DNA of 50,358 bases from Ilumatobacteraceae bacterium (GCA_022843125.1 JALHOG010000036.1:1-50358); one strand, 5' to 3'; shown: positions 7,950-17,649, counted from the first letter of the stretch. Notes: generated from the letters alone by a model not told the origin. A program made the numbers and translations.

Positions 7950-9191
7950 GTGAACGAGGTCGCGATCTTGGATGCGGTGCGTGGGCTGCTCGACGTCGGG
8001 TTCGATGCCGCCGATCGCGACGAGCTCGAGCAGGCCGCACGGTGGAACGCGACGCTGAAGTCGTACGCGGCGTGGGTCGACGTGCGGTGCGCCCGTCGGG
8101 CCGACGAGCTCAAGACGGGCATCACCGACGACGGCTTCGCCCTCGTGCTCGGGGCCAACGGGTCCGGTCGTGATGCCAAGGCCGCGGGTGAGCGCGACCG
8201 TGCCTGCTCCACGGTCCCACAGCTGGGCGACGCGCTCGCCGACGGGGTGGTGTCGGGCGAGCACCTCGACGCGCTGGCCAAGCACACCAAGAACCTGACC
8301 GATGCCGAACGCGCCGACGTCGCCGAGCGGGGCGACGAGCTGGCGGCGGCCGCCTCCGATCGGTCGGCGTCGTCGTTCGACCGGTTCGCCCGCGATCTCG
8401 TGGCGGGGATCAAGGAGCGTCACCGTCCCGACAGCGACGTCGAGGAGGCCGAGCGGCAGCGGTCGCTCGTCGAGGTCAGCCGGTGGACCGAGGCCGGCAC
8501 CGGCATGAAGTGCACGCTCGTGAAGCTCGACCCGCAGTCCGACTCACAGTGGTGGTCGGTGGTCGAGGCCGAGCTCGCGAAGCTGCGTCAGCAGCCCGAG
8601 AACGCGACGGTGCCGTTCGCACGCCTCAAGGGCAAGGCGATTCTGAACGCCGCGACCCGCGGCGGTGCCGGGTTGGGGGTGCCCGAGGCGAACATCTTCA
8701 CCGACGCCCGCACCGCCGCGGAGGGTCGTCACGACCACACGATCTGCGAGCTCGCCGACGGCACCCCCATCCCGGTCGCCACGATGCAGCGCTTCCTGTG
8801 CGACGCCGTGCTGCGTGCCGTGCTCGTCGAGCCCGACGGCAGCGCGCGGCGGATGGCGGACATGCGCACCCCCAACCGCCAGCAGCGCCGGGCGCTCACC
8901 GCGATGTACTCGACGTGTGCCCACCCCGACTGCACGGTCCCGGTCACCCAGTGCAAGGCCCACCACATCGTCTGGTACAGCAACGAGGGTCCGACGCTGC
9001 TCGACAATCTCCTGCCGGTCTGCGAGCGGCACCACCACCTGCTCCACGAGGGCGGTTGGTCGGTGTCGATGACGCCCGACCGGACCCTCACCTGGATTCG
9101 CCCTGACGGCACGGTCCGGCGAACCCACCACTCGCCCAACCGTCGACCGACCAGTGGCGCCCCACCCGGCACCCGACGCCCCGCCGCCTGA
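7950..9191 (+). CDS. DUF222 / HNH endonuclease domain protein (13E12-repeat family)
   Basis: A 413-residue protein of the actinobacterial DUF222-HNH family, usually present in several scattered copies per genome and of unproven function. The N-terminal ~300 residues are the helical DUF222 region. The C-terminal HNH nuclease fold has the zinc-binding C-x4-C of CAHPDC, the catalytic KAHHIVWYSNEG pair, N in LLDNLLPVCERHHHLLH, and a beta-strand tail. The GTG at 7950 is preferred for its GGAGGTGG ribosome site at 7937-7944; an in-frame ATG upstream lacks one. The 7741-7949 gap holds a weak promoter-like pair (TTGCGT 7844-7849, GCTACT 7865-7870) and nothing else recognised. No repeats or target-site duplications suggest mobility. 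Confidence 0.85.
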   Translation: MNEVAILDAVRGLLDVGFDAADRDELEQAARWNATLKSYAAWVDVRCARRADELKTGITDDGFALVLGANGSGRDAKAAGERDRACSTVPQLGDALADGVVSGEHLDALAKHTKNLTDAERADVAERGDELAAAASDRSASSFDRFARDLVAGIKERHRPDSDVEEAERQRSLVEVSRWTEAGTGMKCTLVKLDPQSDSQWWSVVEAELAKLRQQPENATVPFARLKGKAILNAATRGGAGLGVPEANIFTDARTAAEGRHDHTICELADGTPIPVATMQRFLCDAVLRAVLVEPDGSARRMADMRTPNRQQRRALTAMYSTCAHPDCTVPVTQCKAHHIVWYSNEGPTLLDNLLPVCERHHHLLHEGGWSVSMTPDRTLTWIRPDGTVRRTHHSPNRRPTSGAPPGTRRPAA

Positions 9192-9245
9192 GCGACGTGC
9201 GCGACGGTGTGCACGGTGGACCTCCACGGCGACGTCGTACGTGCG

Positions 9246-9713
9246 ATGACGACCCACTCACGTCCGGCGACCGAGCAGGAGATGCTCTGGCGCGCGCACG
9301 CCGACGAGCTGACGCGATACGCCACCTTGCTGGTCGGACCCGACGACGCAGCCGACGTGGTCGTCGAGGCGTTCATCCGGGTCGCCACGCGGGGCCTCGC
9401 CGACGTGTCGAACCGGCGCGCCTACCTGTACCGCGCCGCCACCAACGCAGCGACCGACTGGAAGCGTTCGATGTCGCGCCGACGTGCGCGTGACGTCCAT
9501 GCGCTCCGTCCGGCGATCGTCGACGGTCACGAGCCTGATCCTGACCTCCACCGGGCGATTGCGTCGTTGAGCGTGCAGCAACGTGCCGTCGTCTACTTCG
9601 CCTACTGGGAAGACCTCGACGCCCCTGCGATCGGTGGGCTGCTCGACATCGCCCCCGCCACGGTCCGCCGCCATCTCGCCCGCGCCCGCCATCACCTCAG
9701 GAAGGTGCTGTGA
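9246..9713 (+). CDS. ECF-type RNA polymerase sigma factor
   Basis: About 155 residues with both sigma domains of extracytoplasmic-function factors. A region 2-like helix set runs from DELTRYATLLV through DAADVVVEAFIRVA. A region 4 helix-turn-helix (AIGGLLDIAPATVRRHLARARHHLR) lies at the C-terminus. It would direct transcription of a small regulon in response to an envelope or stress signal. The ATG at 9246 starts just before the conserved region; a GTG at 9207 in the same frame is the alternative. It overlaps the next gene by one base (TGATG), so that gene is the natural candidate for its regulator. Confidence 0.8.
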   Translation: MTTHSRPATEQEMLWRAHADELTRYATLLVGPDDAADVVVEAFIRVATRGLADVSNRRAYLYRAATNAATDWKRSMSRRRARDVHALRPAIVDGHEPDPDLHRAIASLSVQQRAVVYFAYWEDLDAPAIGGLLDIAPATVRRHLARARHHLRKVL

Positions 9714-10867
9714 TGATCGATCAACACGAACGCGAACGGGTCCGCGACGCCATCGGCGACATGCTCGGTCGCGCCGCTCCGGCCCCGGGCGAGCCACCGG
9801 CGTCGGTGATCGCGGCAGCCCGCACCGTCGACGTGCGCCGGCCACGACCAGCGATCGGCACCATCGCTGCGGCCGGCATCGCGCTCGCCGGGCTGGGTGG
9901 CCTGTTCGCGCTTGCCGGCCGCGACGCCAACGAGGCTCCGGCGGTTGTCCCCGTCACGACACCGCCGACGACCGTCGCGAGCGGCCCGCGCCCGCTGTCG
10001 GAGGTCGACACGCTCGGCCCGACGGACTGGGTGATCACCACCGCGATCCCGGAGGGATACGAGTACCTGTACGCGATGCGCTCTCCCAGCTTCGGGGGTG
10101 GTGACACCGGGCCGACTTCGCGACAAATCGCCTATGGCGAGACCGCTGCCGACGGGACCGGTACGGAGCTCGTGATCTGGATCGACAGTCCGCCCGGCGG
10201 CGCCGCCGAGACCGTCACGATCGCCGGCATCGATTGGCAGATCAACCGTTCCGGGCTTCGTCGGTGGAACGCGACCCGCGACATCGGCGGCACCGCAGTG
10301 ACGGTCTCTGGCCAGGGCGACTTCGACGAGGAGGCGCTCGCCGGCCTGGCGGTGGTCGACGAGGCCGACCTGCCGTTCGAGCCGCTCGGGGATCCGGATG
10401 ATGCGGTCGTCGTCGCGCAGACGGAGTTCGCCGGTGAGACGTTCAGGTTCGAGATCGAGCGGTCCGGCCAGCACCAATGCGAGTGGGTGTCGTCGGAGAC
10501 CGGTTCCGGCGGCGGATGCGGCGGCCGTGTCGATCCCGACGCGGTGATCACGATCGACGGTGGTGCGGGGTCCGACCCGGGACGTCGCCCCGGAACCGTC
10601 GACGCCGTGCGGAGCGGTTCGGTGACCGCCGCCGCCGACATCGTCGAGGTCGAGTTCGCCGACGGCACGATCGTCCGCGTCGAGCCGACCGACCTGAGCG
10701 GAACGTTCGAGGAGCGCTTCTGGATCGCGGGAGCCACCATCAGCAACGAGTCGCAGACTCGCCTGCCCGTCAGCGAGGAGACGGTCGCCGCCGCTCGCGC
10801 CTACGACGCCGACGGCAACCTGCTCGGCACAGCCGTGCCACCATGGCTCTTGCCGGCCGACGGCTGA
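9713..10867 (+). CDS. Single-pass membrane protein, putative anti-sigma partner
   Basis: A 384-residue protein whose ATG sits in the sigma-factor stop (TGATG) after an AGGAAGG ribosome site. The first ~45 residues are hydrophilic and cytoplasmic. One membrane helix follows at about 48-70 (AAAGIALAGLGGLFALAG). The rest, about 300 residues rich in Gly, Thr and Asp, would lie outside the membrane. This topology and the coupling match an anti-sigma factor or sigma-associated sensor. No zinc-binding HxxxCxxC motif is visible, so the contact domain is not of the common type. Role by context only. Confidence 0.55.
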   Translation: MIDQHERERVRDAIGDMLGRAAPAPGEPPASVIAAARTVDVRRPRPAIGTIAAAGIALAGLGGLFALAGRDANEAPAVVPVTTPPTTVASGPRPLSEVDTLGPTDWVITTAIPEGYEYLYAMRSPSFGGGDTGPTSRQIAYGETAADGTGTELVIWIDSPPGGAAETVTIAGIDWQINRSGLRRWNATRDIGGTAVTVSGQGDFDEEALAGLAVVDEADLPFEPLGDPDDAVVVAQTEFAGETFRFEIERSGQHQCEWVSSETGSGGGCGGRVDPDAVITIDGGAGSDPGRRPGTVDAVRSGSVTAAADIVEVEFADGTIVRVEPTDLSGTFEERFWIAGATISNESQTRLPVSEETVAAARAYDADGNLLGTAVPPWLLPADG

Positions 10868-10908
10868 CCGCTTGACGCCGGAGCCCGGTGCCTCGTTGGT
10901 CCGCCTCC

Positions 10909-11520
10909 TCAGGTGGGCCGCCAGCGGTCGTCCATGAGCACCTGCTCGACGGGTTGGCGGTGCACGGGGCCGAAGTTGCCCATCGGGTGGCCGATCGGGA
11001 TGACGGCCTGGGCGCGGACGTGGGGCGGCAGCTCGAGCACGCGCTCCAGCTCGTCGCGGAAGGCGAGCGCGTAGGTGGTCGGCGTGGCGCCGAGCTCGAA
11101 CGCTCGGGCGGCGAGGAGCAGGTTCTGCACACCCGGCCAGATCGAGCTCGCGTAGCGACCGGGGTCCTGCTCGGGGTCATCCATGATGCACACGGCGACG
11201 AGGATCACGGGTGCCTCGTGCATGTGCTCGGTCTGCCACAGCACTGCGTCCCACATCCGGCGCCGGGCGCCCTCGGACGCGTCGCGCTCCGCAGTCGCGT
11301 GGTCGAAGCTGGCCCGCCGGTTCAGCTCGCCGATGTGTCGCCGCTGCTCGGGATCGCGCACCACGATCCAGCGCGCCCGCTGCAGGTTGCGGCCCGACGG
11401 TGCGAAGTTGGCGGCCTCGACCAGCCGCCGCACCAGGTCGTCGTCGACGGGATCGGGTCGCAGCCGCCGCATCGCGCGGCACGTCGACATCACGTCGAAC
11501 AGGTCGTAGGAGTCGGGCAT
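10909..11520 (-). CDS. Nitroreductase-family flavoprotein
   Basis: A 203-residue FMN-dependent oxidoreductase-like protein. It carries the SCRAMRRLRPDPV phosphate-binding start, the APSGRNLQRARWIVV segment, and the late GHPMGNFGPVHRQP region typical of nitroreductases. Members reduce nitro groups, quinones or enones with NAD(P)H; natural substrates vary. The start at 11520 gives the full N-terminal helix. It is divergent from an acyl-CoA synthetase gene across a 58-base gap that holds a perfect palindrome, so both are probably controlled by one regulator. Confidence 0.8.
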   Translation of the reverse strand: MPDSYDLFDVMSTCRAMRRLRPDPVDDDLVRRLVEAANFAPSGRNLQRARWIVVRDPEQRRHIGELNRRASFDHATAERDASEGARRRMWDAVLWQTEHMHEAPVILVAVCIMDDPEQDPGRYASSIWPGVQNLLLAARAFELGATPTTYALAFRDELERVLELPPHVRAQAVIPIGHPMGNFGPVHRQPVEQVLMDDRWRPT

Positions 11521-11542
11521 CGGCTACCTCCGTGCGCCACCA

Positions 11543-11561
11543 GGAGACATCGGATGTCTCC
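11543..11561. promoter_or_regulatory. Palindromic operator between nitroreductase and acyl-CoA synthetase
   Basis: GGAGACATCGGATGTCTCC is an 8+3+8 perfect dyad. It ends five bases before a TACTGT -10-like box, so a bound repressor would block the rightward promoter. The inner 15 bases recur exactly at 14651-14665 in the Liv-type transporter control region. Confidence 0.7.
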
Positions 11562-11565
11562 GCAG

Positions 11566-11571
11566 TACTGT
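11566..11571 (+). promoter_or_regulatory. -10 box, likely leaderless promoter of acyl-CoA synthetase
   Basis: TACTGT fits the actinobacterial TANNNT -10 pattern and stands seven bases before the GTG start at 11579. Transcription would then begin at or next to the start codon. No ribosome site precedes the GTG, which fits a leaderless message. Confidence 0.45.
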
Positions 11572-11578
11572 CGCACGC

Positions 11579-13153
11579 GTGACGTCACCACTCCACGACC
11601 AGCCGCTGTTCCCGCACATCGTCGTCCGCAGCCTGAACGAGCACGACGATGCACCCTGCCTCTTCCTCGCCGGCCGGGTCGCCACCTACGCCGAGGTGCG
11701 GCGCCGCACCAGCCAGATGCTCCAGGCTCAGCGCGCCCGTGGCGTCTCGAAGGGCACGCGCCTCGCGGTCCTGTCGAAGAACCGCCCCGAGGTGCTGACC
11801 AACCTCACCGCGTCGCTGCTCAACGCGTGCGTCATCACGCCGCTGCACCCGATGGGCTCGCTGTCGGACCACGCGTACGTGATCGGTGACGCCGAGATCG
11901 AGTGCCTCGTGTTCGACGCCGCCAACTTCACCGAGCGTGCACGTGAGCTGAAGGCGCAGTACCCGCACCTCACGCTGCTCGGTTTCGGACCCAATGGCGT
12001 CGGCGACGACTACCTCGCGCTCGCCGACGGCTTCGAGCCGGAGCCGCTCGTGGCGCCCGACGTGCAGCCGGAGGACCTGTGCACCGTCGTCTACACCGGC
12101 GGCACCACCGGCCGCCCGAAGGGCGTCCTGATGACACACCGGGTCTGGGCTGCGATGACGTGGATCCAGATGACCGAGTGGGAGTTCCCGGACCCGCTGC
12201 GGATCGCGATCGTGTCGCCGCTGTCGCACGCCGCGCTGTCGCTCGTCGCGCCGGTGCTGATGTCGGGCGGGGCGTTCTACGTGATGGAGGCGTTCACCCC
12301 CGACGGCTTCTTCGACCTCGTCGAGGAGCACCGCATCACGACCACGATGATCGTCCCGGCGATGCTCTATGCGATGCAGGGCCACCCGCGATACGCCACG
12401 GCCGACATGTCGTCGATGGAGACCATCTTCTACGGCGCATCGCCGATGAGCCCGGCCAAGCTCGCCCAGGCGATCCAGCACTGGGGTCCGATCTTCTTCC
12501 AGTTCTACGGTCAGACCGAGGCGCCGATGGTGCTCGCCCACATGAAGAAGGGGGAGCATGATCTGGCCAAGCCCGAACGGCTCGCGTCGTGCGGTCGTCC
12601 CGTGCCGTGGATGCACGTCGCCCTGCTCGACTCGGAGAATCGCATCGTCGGCCCCGGCGAGTCGGGCGAGATCTGCACCCGCGGCCAGCTCGTGATGAAC
12701 GGCTACAAGGACCTCCCCGACGAGACCGCCGACGCCCTCGCAGGCAACTGGCTGCACACCGGTGACGTCGGACGTTTCGACGAGGACGGTTTCCTCTACA
12801 TCGTCGACCGCACCAAGGACATGGTGATCACCGGCGGCTTCAACGTGTTCCCCCGGGAAGTCGAGGACGTGCTCACCACCCACCCGGCGGTCGGCCAGGT
12901 GATGGTGATCGGGGTGCCCGACGAGAAGTGGGGCGAAGCGGTGAAGGCGGTCGTCGTACTGCAGCCCGGCAATGAGCCGTCCGACGACCTCACCCACGAA
13001 CTCCAACAACTCGTCAAGGACGCCAAGGGATCCCAGCAGGCTCCCAAGTCGATCGACTACGTCGACGCCCTGCCGCTCACCCCCGTCGGCAAGCCCGACA
13101 AGAAGGCCGTCCGCTCCCAGTACTGGACCGACACCACCCGCGCCGTGTCCTGA
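11579..13153 (+). CDS. Acyl-CoA synthetase (AMP-forming), ANL superfamily
   Basis: A 524-residue enzyme that activates a carboxylic acid to an acyl-CoA through an acyl-adenylate. It shows the ATP/AMP loop YTGGTTGRPKGV, the FYGQTEAP motif, the GDVGRFDEDGFLYIVDR hinge block and the PVGKPDKK catalytic lysine near the C-terminus. The length is normal for medium/long-chain or aromatic acid ligases. It starts with GTG at 11579 without a ribosome site. It faces the nitroreductase gene and shares an operator core with the transporter at 14.6 kb. That suggests it activates something the transporter imports (inference). Substrate not readable. Confidence 0.9.
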   Translation: MTSPLHDQPLFPHIVVRSLNEHDDAPCLFLAGRVATYAEVRRRTSQMLQAQRARGVSKGTRLAVLSKNRPEVLTNLTASLLNACVITPLHPMGSLSDHAYVIGDAEIECLVFDAANFTERARELKAQYPHLTLLGFGPNGVGDDYLALADGFEPEPLVAPDVQPEDLCTVVYTGGTTGRPKGVLMTHRVWAAMTWIQMTEWEFPDPLRIAIVSPLSHAALSLVAPVLMSGGAFYVMEAFTPDGFFDLVEEHRITTTMIVPAMLYAMQGHPRYATADMSSMETIFYGASPMSPAKLAQAIQHWGPIFFQFYGQTEAPMVLAHMKKGEHDLAKPERLASCGRPVPWMHVALLDSENRIVGPGESGEICTRGQLVMNGYKDLPDETADALAGNWLHTGDVGRFDEDGFLYIVDRTKDMVITGGFNVFPREVEDVLTTHPAVGQVMVIGVPDEKWGEAVKAVVVLQPGNEPSDDLTHELQQLVKDAKGSQQAPKSIDYVDALPLTPVGKPDKKAVRSQYWTDTTRAVS

Positions 13154-13160
13154 GAACGTG

Positions 13161-13194
13161 AACGGCCCGGTCCGCAGATGCGGACCGGGCCGTT
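13161..13194. terminator. Bidirectional terminator hairpin
   Basis: A 16-bp stem (AACGGCCCGGTCCGCA and its exact complement) with a two-base nominal loop lies between the convergent acyl-CoA synthetase and ABC receptor genes. It starts eight bases after the synthetase stop. AACGTGAACG overlaps its left edge at 13155-13164. Confidence 0.85.
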
Positions 13195-13213
13195 GTCGGC
13201 TCAGGTGGTGGGG

Positions 13214-14551
13214 TCAGCCTGGGGCGATGCCCATGGCGAGGTCGCTGACGTCCTCGAACTCGGTCGTCAACGGGACGACCTTGCCGTCTTCGAGGACGCT
13301 GAACACCACGTTGCGGTTGAACAGGCGGTTGTATCCCTCGAGGCCATCCGACCACTCGTTCGTGAAGTCGAGCACCGGCACCATGCCACCGAGGTCGAGG
13401 CTGGTCGTCGTGTTCGCGGCGTTGTAGAACGACTCGGCCGTGATGTCACCCTCGATCGTCTCGGCGATCTGGGTGAAGCCGACGAACGCCGCCCACGTGC
13501 CCATGCCACCGAGGCTGTTGTAGTCGAACTCGGTCTGGTCGAGCCCGGCCTCGTCGAGTGCGAGCCGGTACTCGGACCACGGCTCGGTCGAGATGTCGGG
13601 GTACATGCCGGCGATGATGTCACCGTCGGTCGCCGCCTCGTTGCCCGACGCCGACACGTCGTTGAGGTTGCCCTGCGGGCCGTACTGACGGGCCTCGGTG
13701 CCCGACTGGGTCCACGCGGTGTTCCACGTGATGTACGGCGTCTCGGAGATGACCGCGACGACGCAGTCGGCGCCGTCGGCCGCCTGGGCGACCTCGGCCG
13801 AGTAGTCCTGGCCGGCCGGCGGCAGGATCACGGTGTTGCCGAACGACTTGCCGAGGGCCTTCATCGCATTCTCCATGGGCGGCAGGAAGACCTGAGCGCC
13901 GTCGATGATCACCGCGTTGATGTTCTCGCAGCCGTCGTCGACCGCGCGCTTCACGGCACCCACCGCGTACATCGGCTGGTTGCCGATCGGGAACGAGTAC
14001 GGGTTCGTGAGCTCGGACGGGGTGATCGGGCAGCAGGCACCGAACCACGTGATGCTCGACTCGGCGATCACCGGGACGATGCTCTCGGCGAAGAAGGTGA
14101 ACGACCCGACGATCGACACCATGCCCTCCTCGACCGCCTGGCGGGCGCAGGTGGTGGCGACGGCGGGGTCGAACTGCTCGTCACAGACCGTGACCTCGAG
14201 CGGCCGGCCGGCGACACCGCCGCGGGCGTTGATGTAGTCGGCGTAGAGGTTCGCGGTGTTGGCGATGTTCTGGTACGTCGGGGCGTTCGCGTTGAGCGTC
14301 GTCACCGTCATCACCTTGATCGGGTCGCCACTGGGCGCCGTCGCGTCACCGGTGGCCTCGGCCGTTGCTTCGGCGGTGGCTTCGGCCGTTGCTTCGGCGG
14401 TCGCTTCGGCCGTGGCCTCCGCGGTCGCGTCGGCAGTGCCGTCGGCGTCGTCATCGCCGCCGCACGCGCCTGCGACCAATGCGACGACGGCGATCAGCAC
14501 GGCACTTCGCCGAGCCGATCGTGAACGCGTAATACAGGTATCTGACTTCAT
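13214..14551 (-). CDS. Substrate-binding lipoprotein of branched-chain/amide-type ABC importer (LivJ-like)
   Basis: A 445-residue type 1 periplasmic-binding-fold receptor. The N-terminus has a charged start, a hydrophobic helix and a lipobox ending VAGAC (about Cys30), so it is anchored outside the membrane by lipid. A tandem Glu-Ala-Thr-Ala linker follows. The binding domain from about residue 75 shows LNANAPTYQNIANTANLYADYINARGG, as in Leu/Ile/Val or amide receptors, and several Cys residues. The ATG at 14551 follows an AGGGGGAAG ribosome site. It is divergent from its likely permease/ATPase genes. Ligand unknown; lipid-like acids, amides and amino acids are all possible in this family. Confidence 0.85.
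   Translation of the reverse strand: MKSDTCITRSRSARRSAVLIAVVALVAGACGGDDDADGTADATAEATAEATAEATAEATAEATAEATGDATAPSGDPIKVMTVTTLNANAPTYQNIANTANLYADYINARGGVAGRPLEVTVCDEQFDPAVATTCARQAVEEGMVSIVGSFTFFAESIVPVIAESSITWFGACCPITPSELTNPYSFPIGNQPMYAVGAVKRAVDDGCENINAVIIDGAQVFLPPMENAMKALGKSFGNTVILPPAGQDYSAEVAQAADGADCVVAVISETPYITWNTAWTQSGTEARQYGPQGNLNDVSASGNEAATDGDIIAGMYPDISTEPWSEYRLALDEAGLDQTEFDYNSLGGMGTWAAFVGFTQIAETIEGDITAESFYNAANTTTSLDLGGMVPVLDFTNEWSDGLEGYNRLFNRNVVFSVLEDGKVVPLTTEFEDVSDLAMGIAPG
14355..14438 (-). repeat. 12-bp tandem repeat encoding the receptor linker
   Basis: Seven 12-base units encode a repeated Glu-Ala-Thr-Ala linker between the lipid anchor and the binding domain. The pattern GCNTCGGCNGTN varies mainly at synonymous positions. 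A non-identical Pro/Ala/Thr/Glu linker occupies the same place in the receptor at 31569. These are flexible spacers; copy number is likely to vary between strains. Confidence 0.8.
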
Positions 14552-14875
14552 GAATCTTCCCCCTATGGACATGATTTCCCCTGGTTGACCGTGGCGGTGT
14601 GCACAGCAGGCCCACCGTCCCCTTTGGTGTAGTGCGGAATCATCGCACACGAGACATCGGATGTCCGCTACTCGGCGACCGGGCCTTGTGCGGCACGTCC
14701 GGGAGCGTTTCGGTTCGATGCGACCTGCCACAGCCCAACGATCAAGCGCTGTCGGCGCCGGATCGCTCCGGTTGGGCGTGGCCGGTTCGGGCGTGATTAT
14801 GATCCGCCTCGCGCCGACCCCTCTGATGTTTCGTGAAGAAATGTCGGGCGTCGGCCACTGGGGAAAAGGGGGAAG
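14552..14875. promoter_or_regulatory. Divergent control region of the Liv-type transporter
   Basis: This 324-base gene-free region separates the receptor gene (leftward) from the permease/ATPase genes (rightward). It holds the operator core at 14651-14665 and a TATGAT -10-like box at 14798-14803, with TTGGGC at 14772-14777 as an imperfectly spaced -35. An AAAAGGGGGAAG ribosome site precedes the 14876 ATG. The rightward leader is about 70 bases. No riboswitch-like fold or extra gene was recognised. Confidence 0.5.
14651..14665. promoter_or_regulatory. Second copy of the shared operator core
   Basis: GAGACATCGGATGTC is identical over 15 bases to 11545-11559. The outer base pairs of the longer palindrome at 11543 are not kept here. 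It lies about 100 bases upstream of the receptor start. Confidence 0.65.
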
Positions 14876-17649
14876 ATGAACGAGGTCATCAGATTTGCGC
14901 TGCTTGGACTTGGCGTCGGCGCGCTGTATGCCTTCGCCTCCCAGGGTTTGATCGTGATCTATCGCGGCACCGGGGTGCTCAACTTCTCGCTCGGCGCGAC
15001 GGCGATCGCCGGCGTGTTCATGCAGTGGGAGTTGCAGTACGAGCAGGGCTGGTCGTTCCTCCCCGCCGCCGCTGTCGGCGTGGCGCTGTCCGCGGTGCTG
15101 GGCGCGCTCACGCACTGGGTGATCATGCGCCCCTTGCGGCGTGCGAGCTCGCTCGTCCGCGTGATCGCGACGCTCGGCGTGCTCATCACCATTCAGGCGG
15201 GCGTGGTGATCCGGTACGGCTCGAACGCCCGCCAGGTCCCGAGCTGGCTGCCCACCGATCGCGTGACGCTGTGGGGCGAGGTCGGCACCACGGTCGACCG
15301 CTTCATCCTCCTGGGCATCGCGAGCGCGTCGGCGTTCGGGTTGTGGCTGATGTACCGGACGAGCCAGTTCGGCCTCGCGACCGAGGCGGTGTCGGAGAGC
15401 GAGCGGTCGGCGTCGGCGGTGGGCATCTCACCGAACCGCGTCGCCGTGCTCAACTGGGCGCTCGGCTCGGCGATCGCCTGCGTGGCGGGCATCCTCGTCG
15501 TCCCGATCATCACACTGCAGGTCACGTCGATGACCAACCTCGTGATCGCCGCACTCGCCGCCGCGCTGGTGGCCGACTTCCGTTCGTTCCCCCTCGCCAC
15601 GGCGGCCGGCTTCCTGCTCGGCGTCGGCCAGACGGTCGTCAGTCGCTACTTCGAACAGGACGTCCAGGGCATCGGCCAGTCGCTGCCGTTCCTCGTCATC
15701 ATCGTGTTCCTCGTCTTCCGGGGTCGGTCGCTGCCGCTGCGCGACTACTTCTTGAAGGAGATGCCGATGATCGGCAACGGCCGCATCTCCTGGGACTGGA
15801 TGATCTTCGGCTTCGGCGTCGTCATGTTCCTCATGCTGACGAAGCCGACGAAGTGGATCGACGCGCTCACGGTCTCCACGGGCGTGGGGATCGTGCTGCT
15901 GTCGATCGTCGTCCTCACCGGCTACGCCGGGCAGCTGTCGCTCGGCCAGTACGCGATGGCGGGGTTCGGCGCGTACGTCTCGGGGCGGCTCGTCGCGGTG
16001 TACGAGATCCCGTTCCTGCTCGGCCTCGTCGCCGGCGTCGCGGCGGCCGTGCCGCTCGGGATCATCTTCGGCCTCCCCGCGGTCCGCACCCGAGGCATCA
16101 ACCTCGCGATCGTCACCCTCGGCCTCGGCACGACGATGGAGCTGATGCTGTTCAACAACCGCGACCTGACCGGCGGCGTCCAGGGTACGCAGGTCGGCAA
16201 CCCGAGCCTCTTCGGATGGGACATCAGCTCGATCAGGCACCCCGAGCGCTACGGGATCTTCGTACTCGTGATGGCGGCACTGACGGTGTGGATCGTCTCG
16301 AACGTCCGCCGAGGCCGCAGCGGGCGTCGACTGATCGCGGTGCGCACCAACGAGCGTGCCGCTGCGGCGCTCGGCATCGACGTGGTCGTCACGAAGCTCT
16401 ACGCCTTCGCGCTGGCCTCGGCCATCGCTGCGCTCGGCGGCATCCTGCTCGCGTTCCGGTTGAGCTCGATCAGCTACCAGTCCTTCGACAGCTTCACCTC
16501 CGTCACCTACGTCGGTCTCGCCCTCGTCGGTGGGGTGGGCCACCTGCTCGGCGCGTTCGTCGGTGGGACGATGGCCACGGCCGGGTTCAACCAGGAGGTC
16601 CTCGAGTCGACATGGGGTGACGTCGGGCGCTGGATCCAGCTGATCAGCGGCATCGCGATCCTCCTGACGGTGCTCGGCTACCAGGACGGTGTCGCCGCCG
16701 AGTGGGTCAAGATGTTCCGCCTCTTCAAGAAGTCCCGCAAGTGGGGGCGCTCCTACCTCATCGAGCTCTCCGACGTCGCCGACCCGAACGCCGACAGCAC
16801 GCCCACCAGGGTGCCGGCACGCCAGCTCGACGTGCAGGGGCTCACCGTGCGCTACGGCGCCGTGACCGCCGTCGATGACGTCAGCTTCCAGCTCCGCCCG
16901 GCCTCGATCGTCGGACTGATCGGGCCGAACGGAGCGGGGAAGACGTCGCTGATCGATGCGCTGAGCGGGTTCACCACCGCCGGCGGCACCGTGGTGCTCG
17001 ACGGCCACGACCTCTCCGACGAGTCGGCCACGAAGCGGGCGCGATCGGGTCTCGCCCGGTCGTTCCAGTCGCTCGAACTGTTCGAGGACGCGACCGTGTT
17101 CGAGAACCTGAGCGTGGCCGCCGACCCGCAGGACCTCGGGTCGTACATCCGCGACCTCGTGCGGCCCGTGAACCCGCCGTTCCCGCCGGCAGTGGTGCGG
17201 GCCATCATCGAGTTCCAGCTCGACGAAGACCTGCACCGCGACGTGAAAGACCTGTCGTACGGCAAGCGACGACTCCTCGCGATCGCCCGAGCCGTGGCGA
17301 TGCAGCCGAGCGTCATCCTGCTCGACGAACCGGCGGCCGGGCTCAGCTCGGCCGAGAGCGCCGAACTCGCCCGGGTCGTACGCCGCCTCGCCGACGAGTG
17401 GGGCATGGCGGTGCTCGTGGTCGAGCACGACATGAACTTCGTGATGGGAGTGTGTGACGAGGTGATCGTCCTCGACTTCGGTCGGTTGATCGCCTCGGGC
17501 CCGCCCGAGGCCGTTCGCTCCAACCCCGACGTCATCGCCGCGTACCTCGGCGACGAGGTCGACGACGAGCCGATACGGCGATCGGCAGCGCCTGATCCGG
17601 CCACCCCGGCAAACGCGGCGCAGGTGGCGCCGGTCGCAGGGGGTGCGGC

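Noticed and set aside
7950..9191. DUF222/HNH gene as a homing endonuclease or mobile element
   Set aside because: No intron, intein, transposase, terminal repeat or target duplication is visible. The family is a normal chromosomal resident of actinobacteria.
15428..17428. A 666-codon minus-strand open frame opposite the fused permease
   Set aside because: Its composition is that of a shadow frame (Arg, Asp, His, Glu) and there is no ribosome site. The plus-strand gene carries all recognisable motifs.
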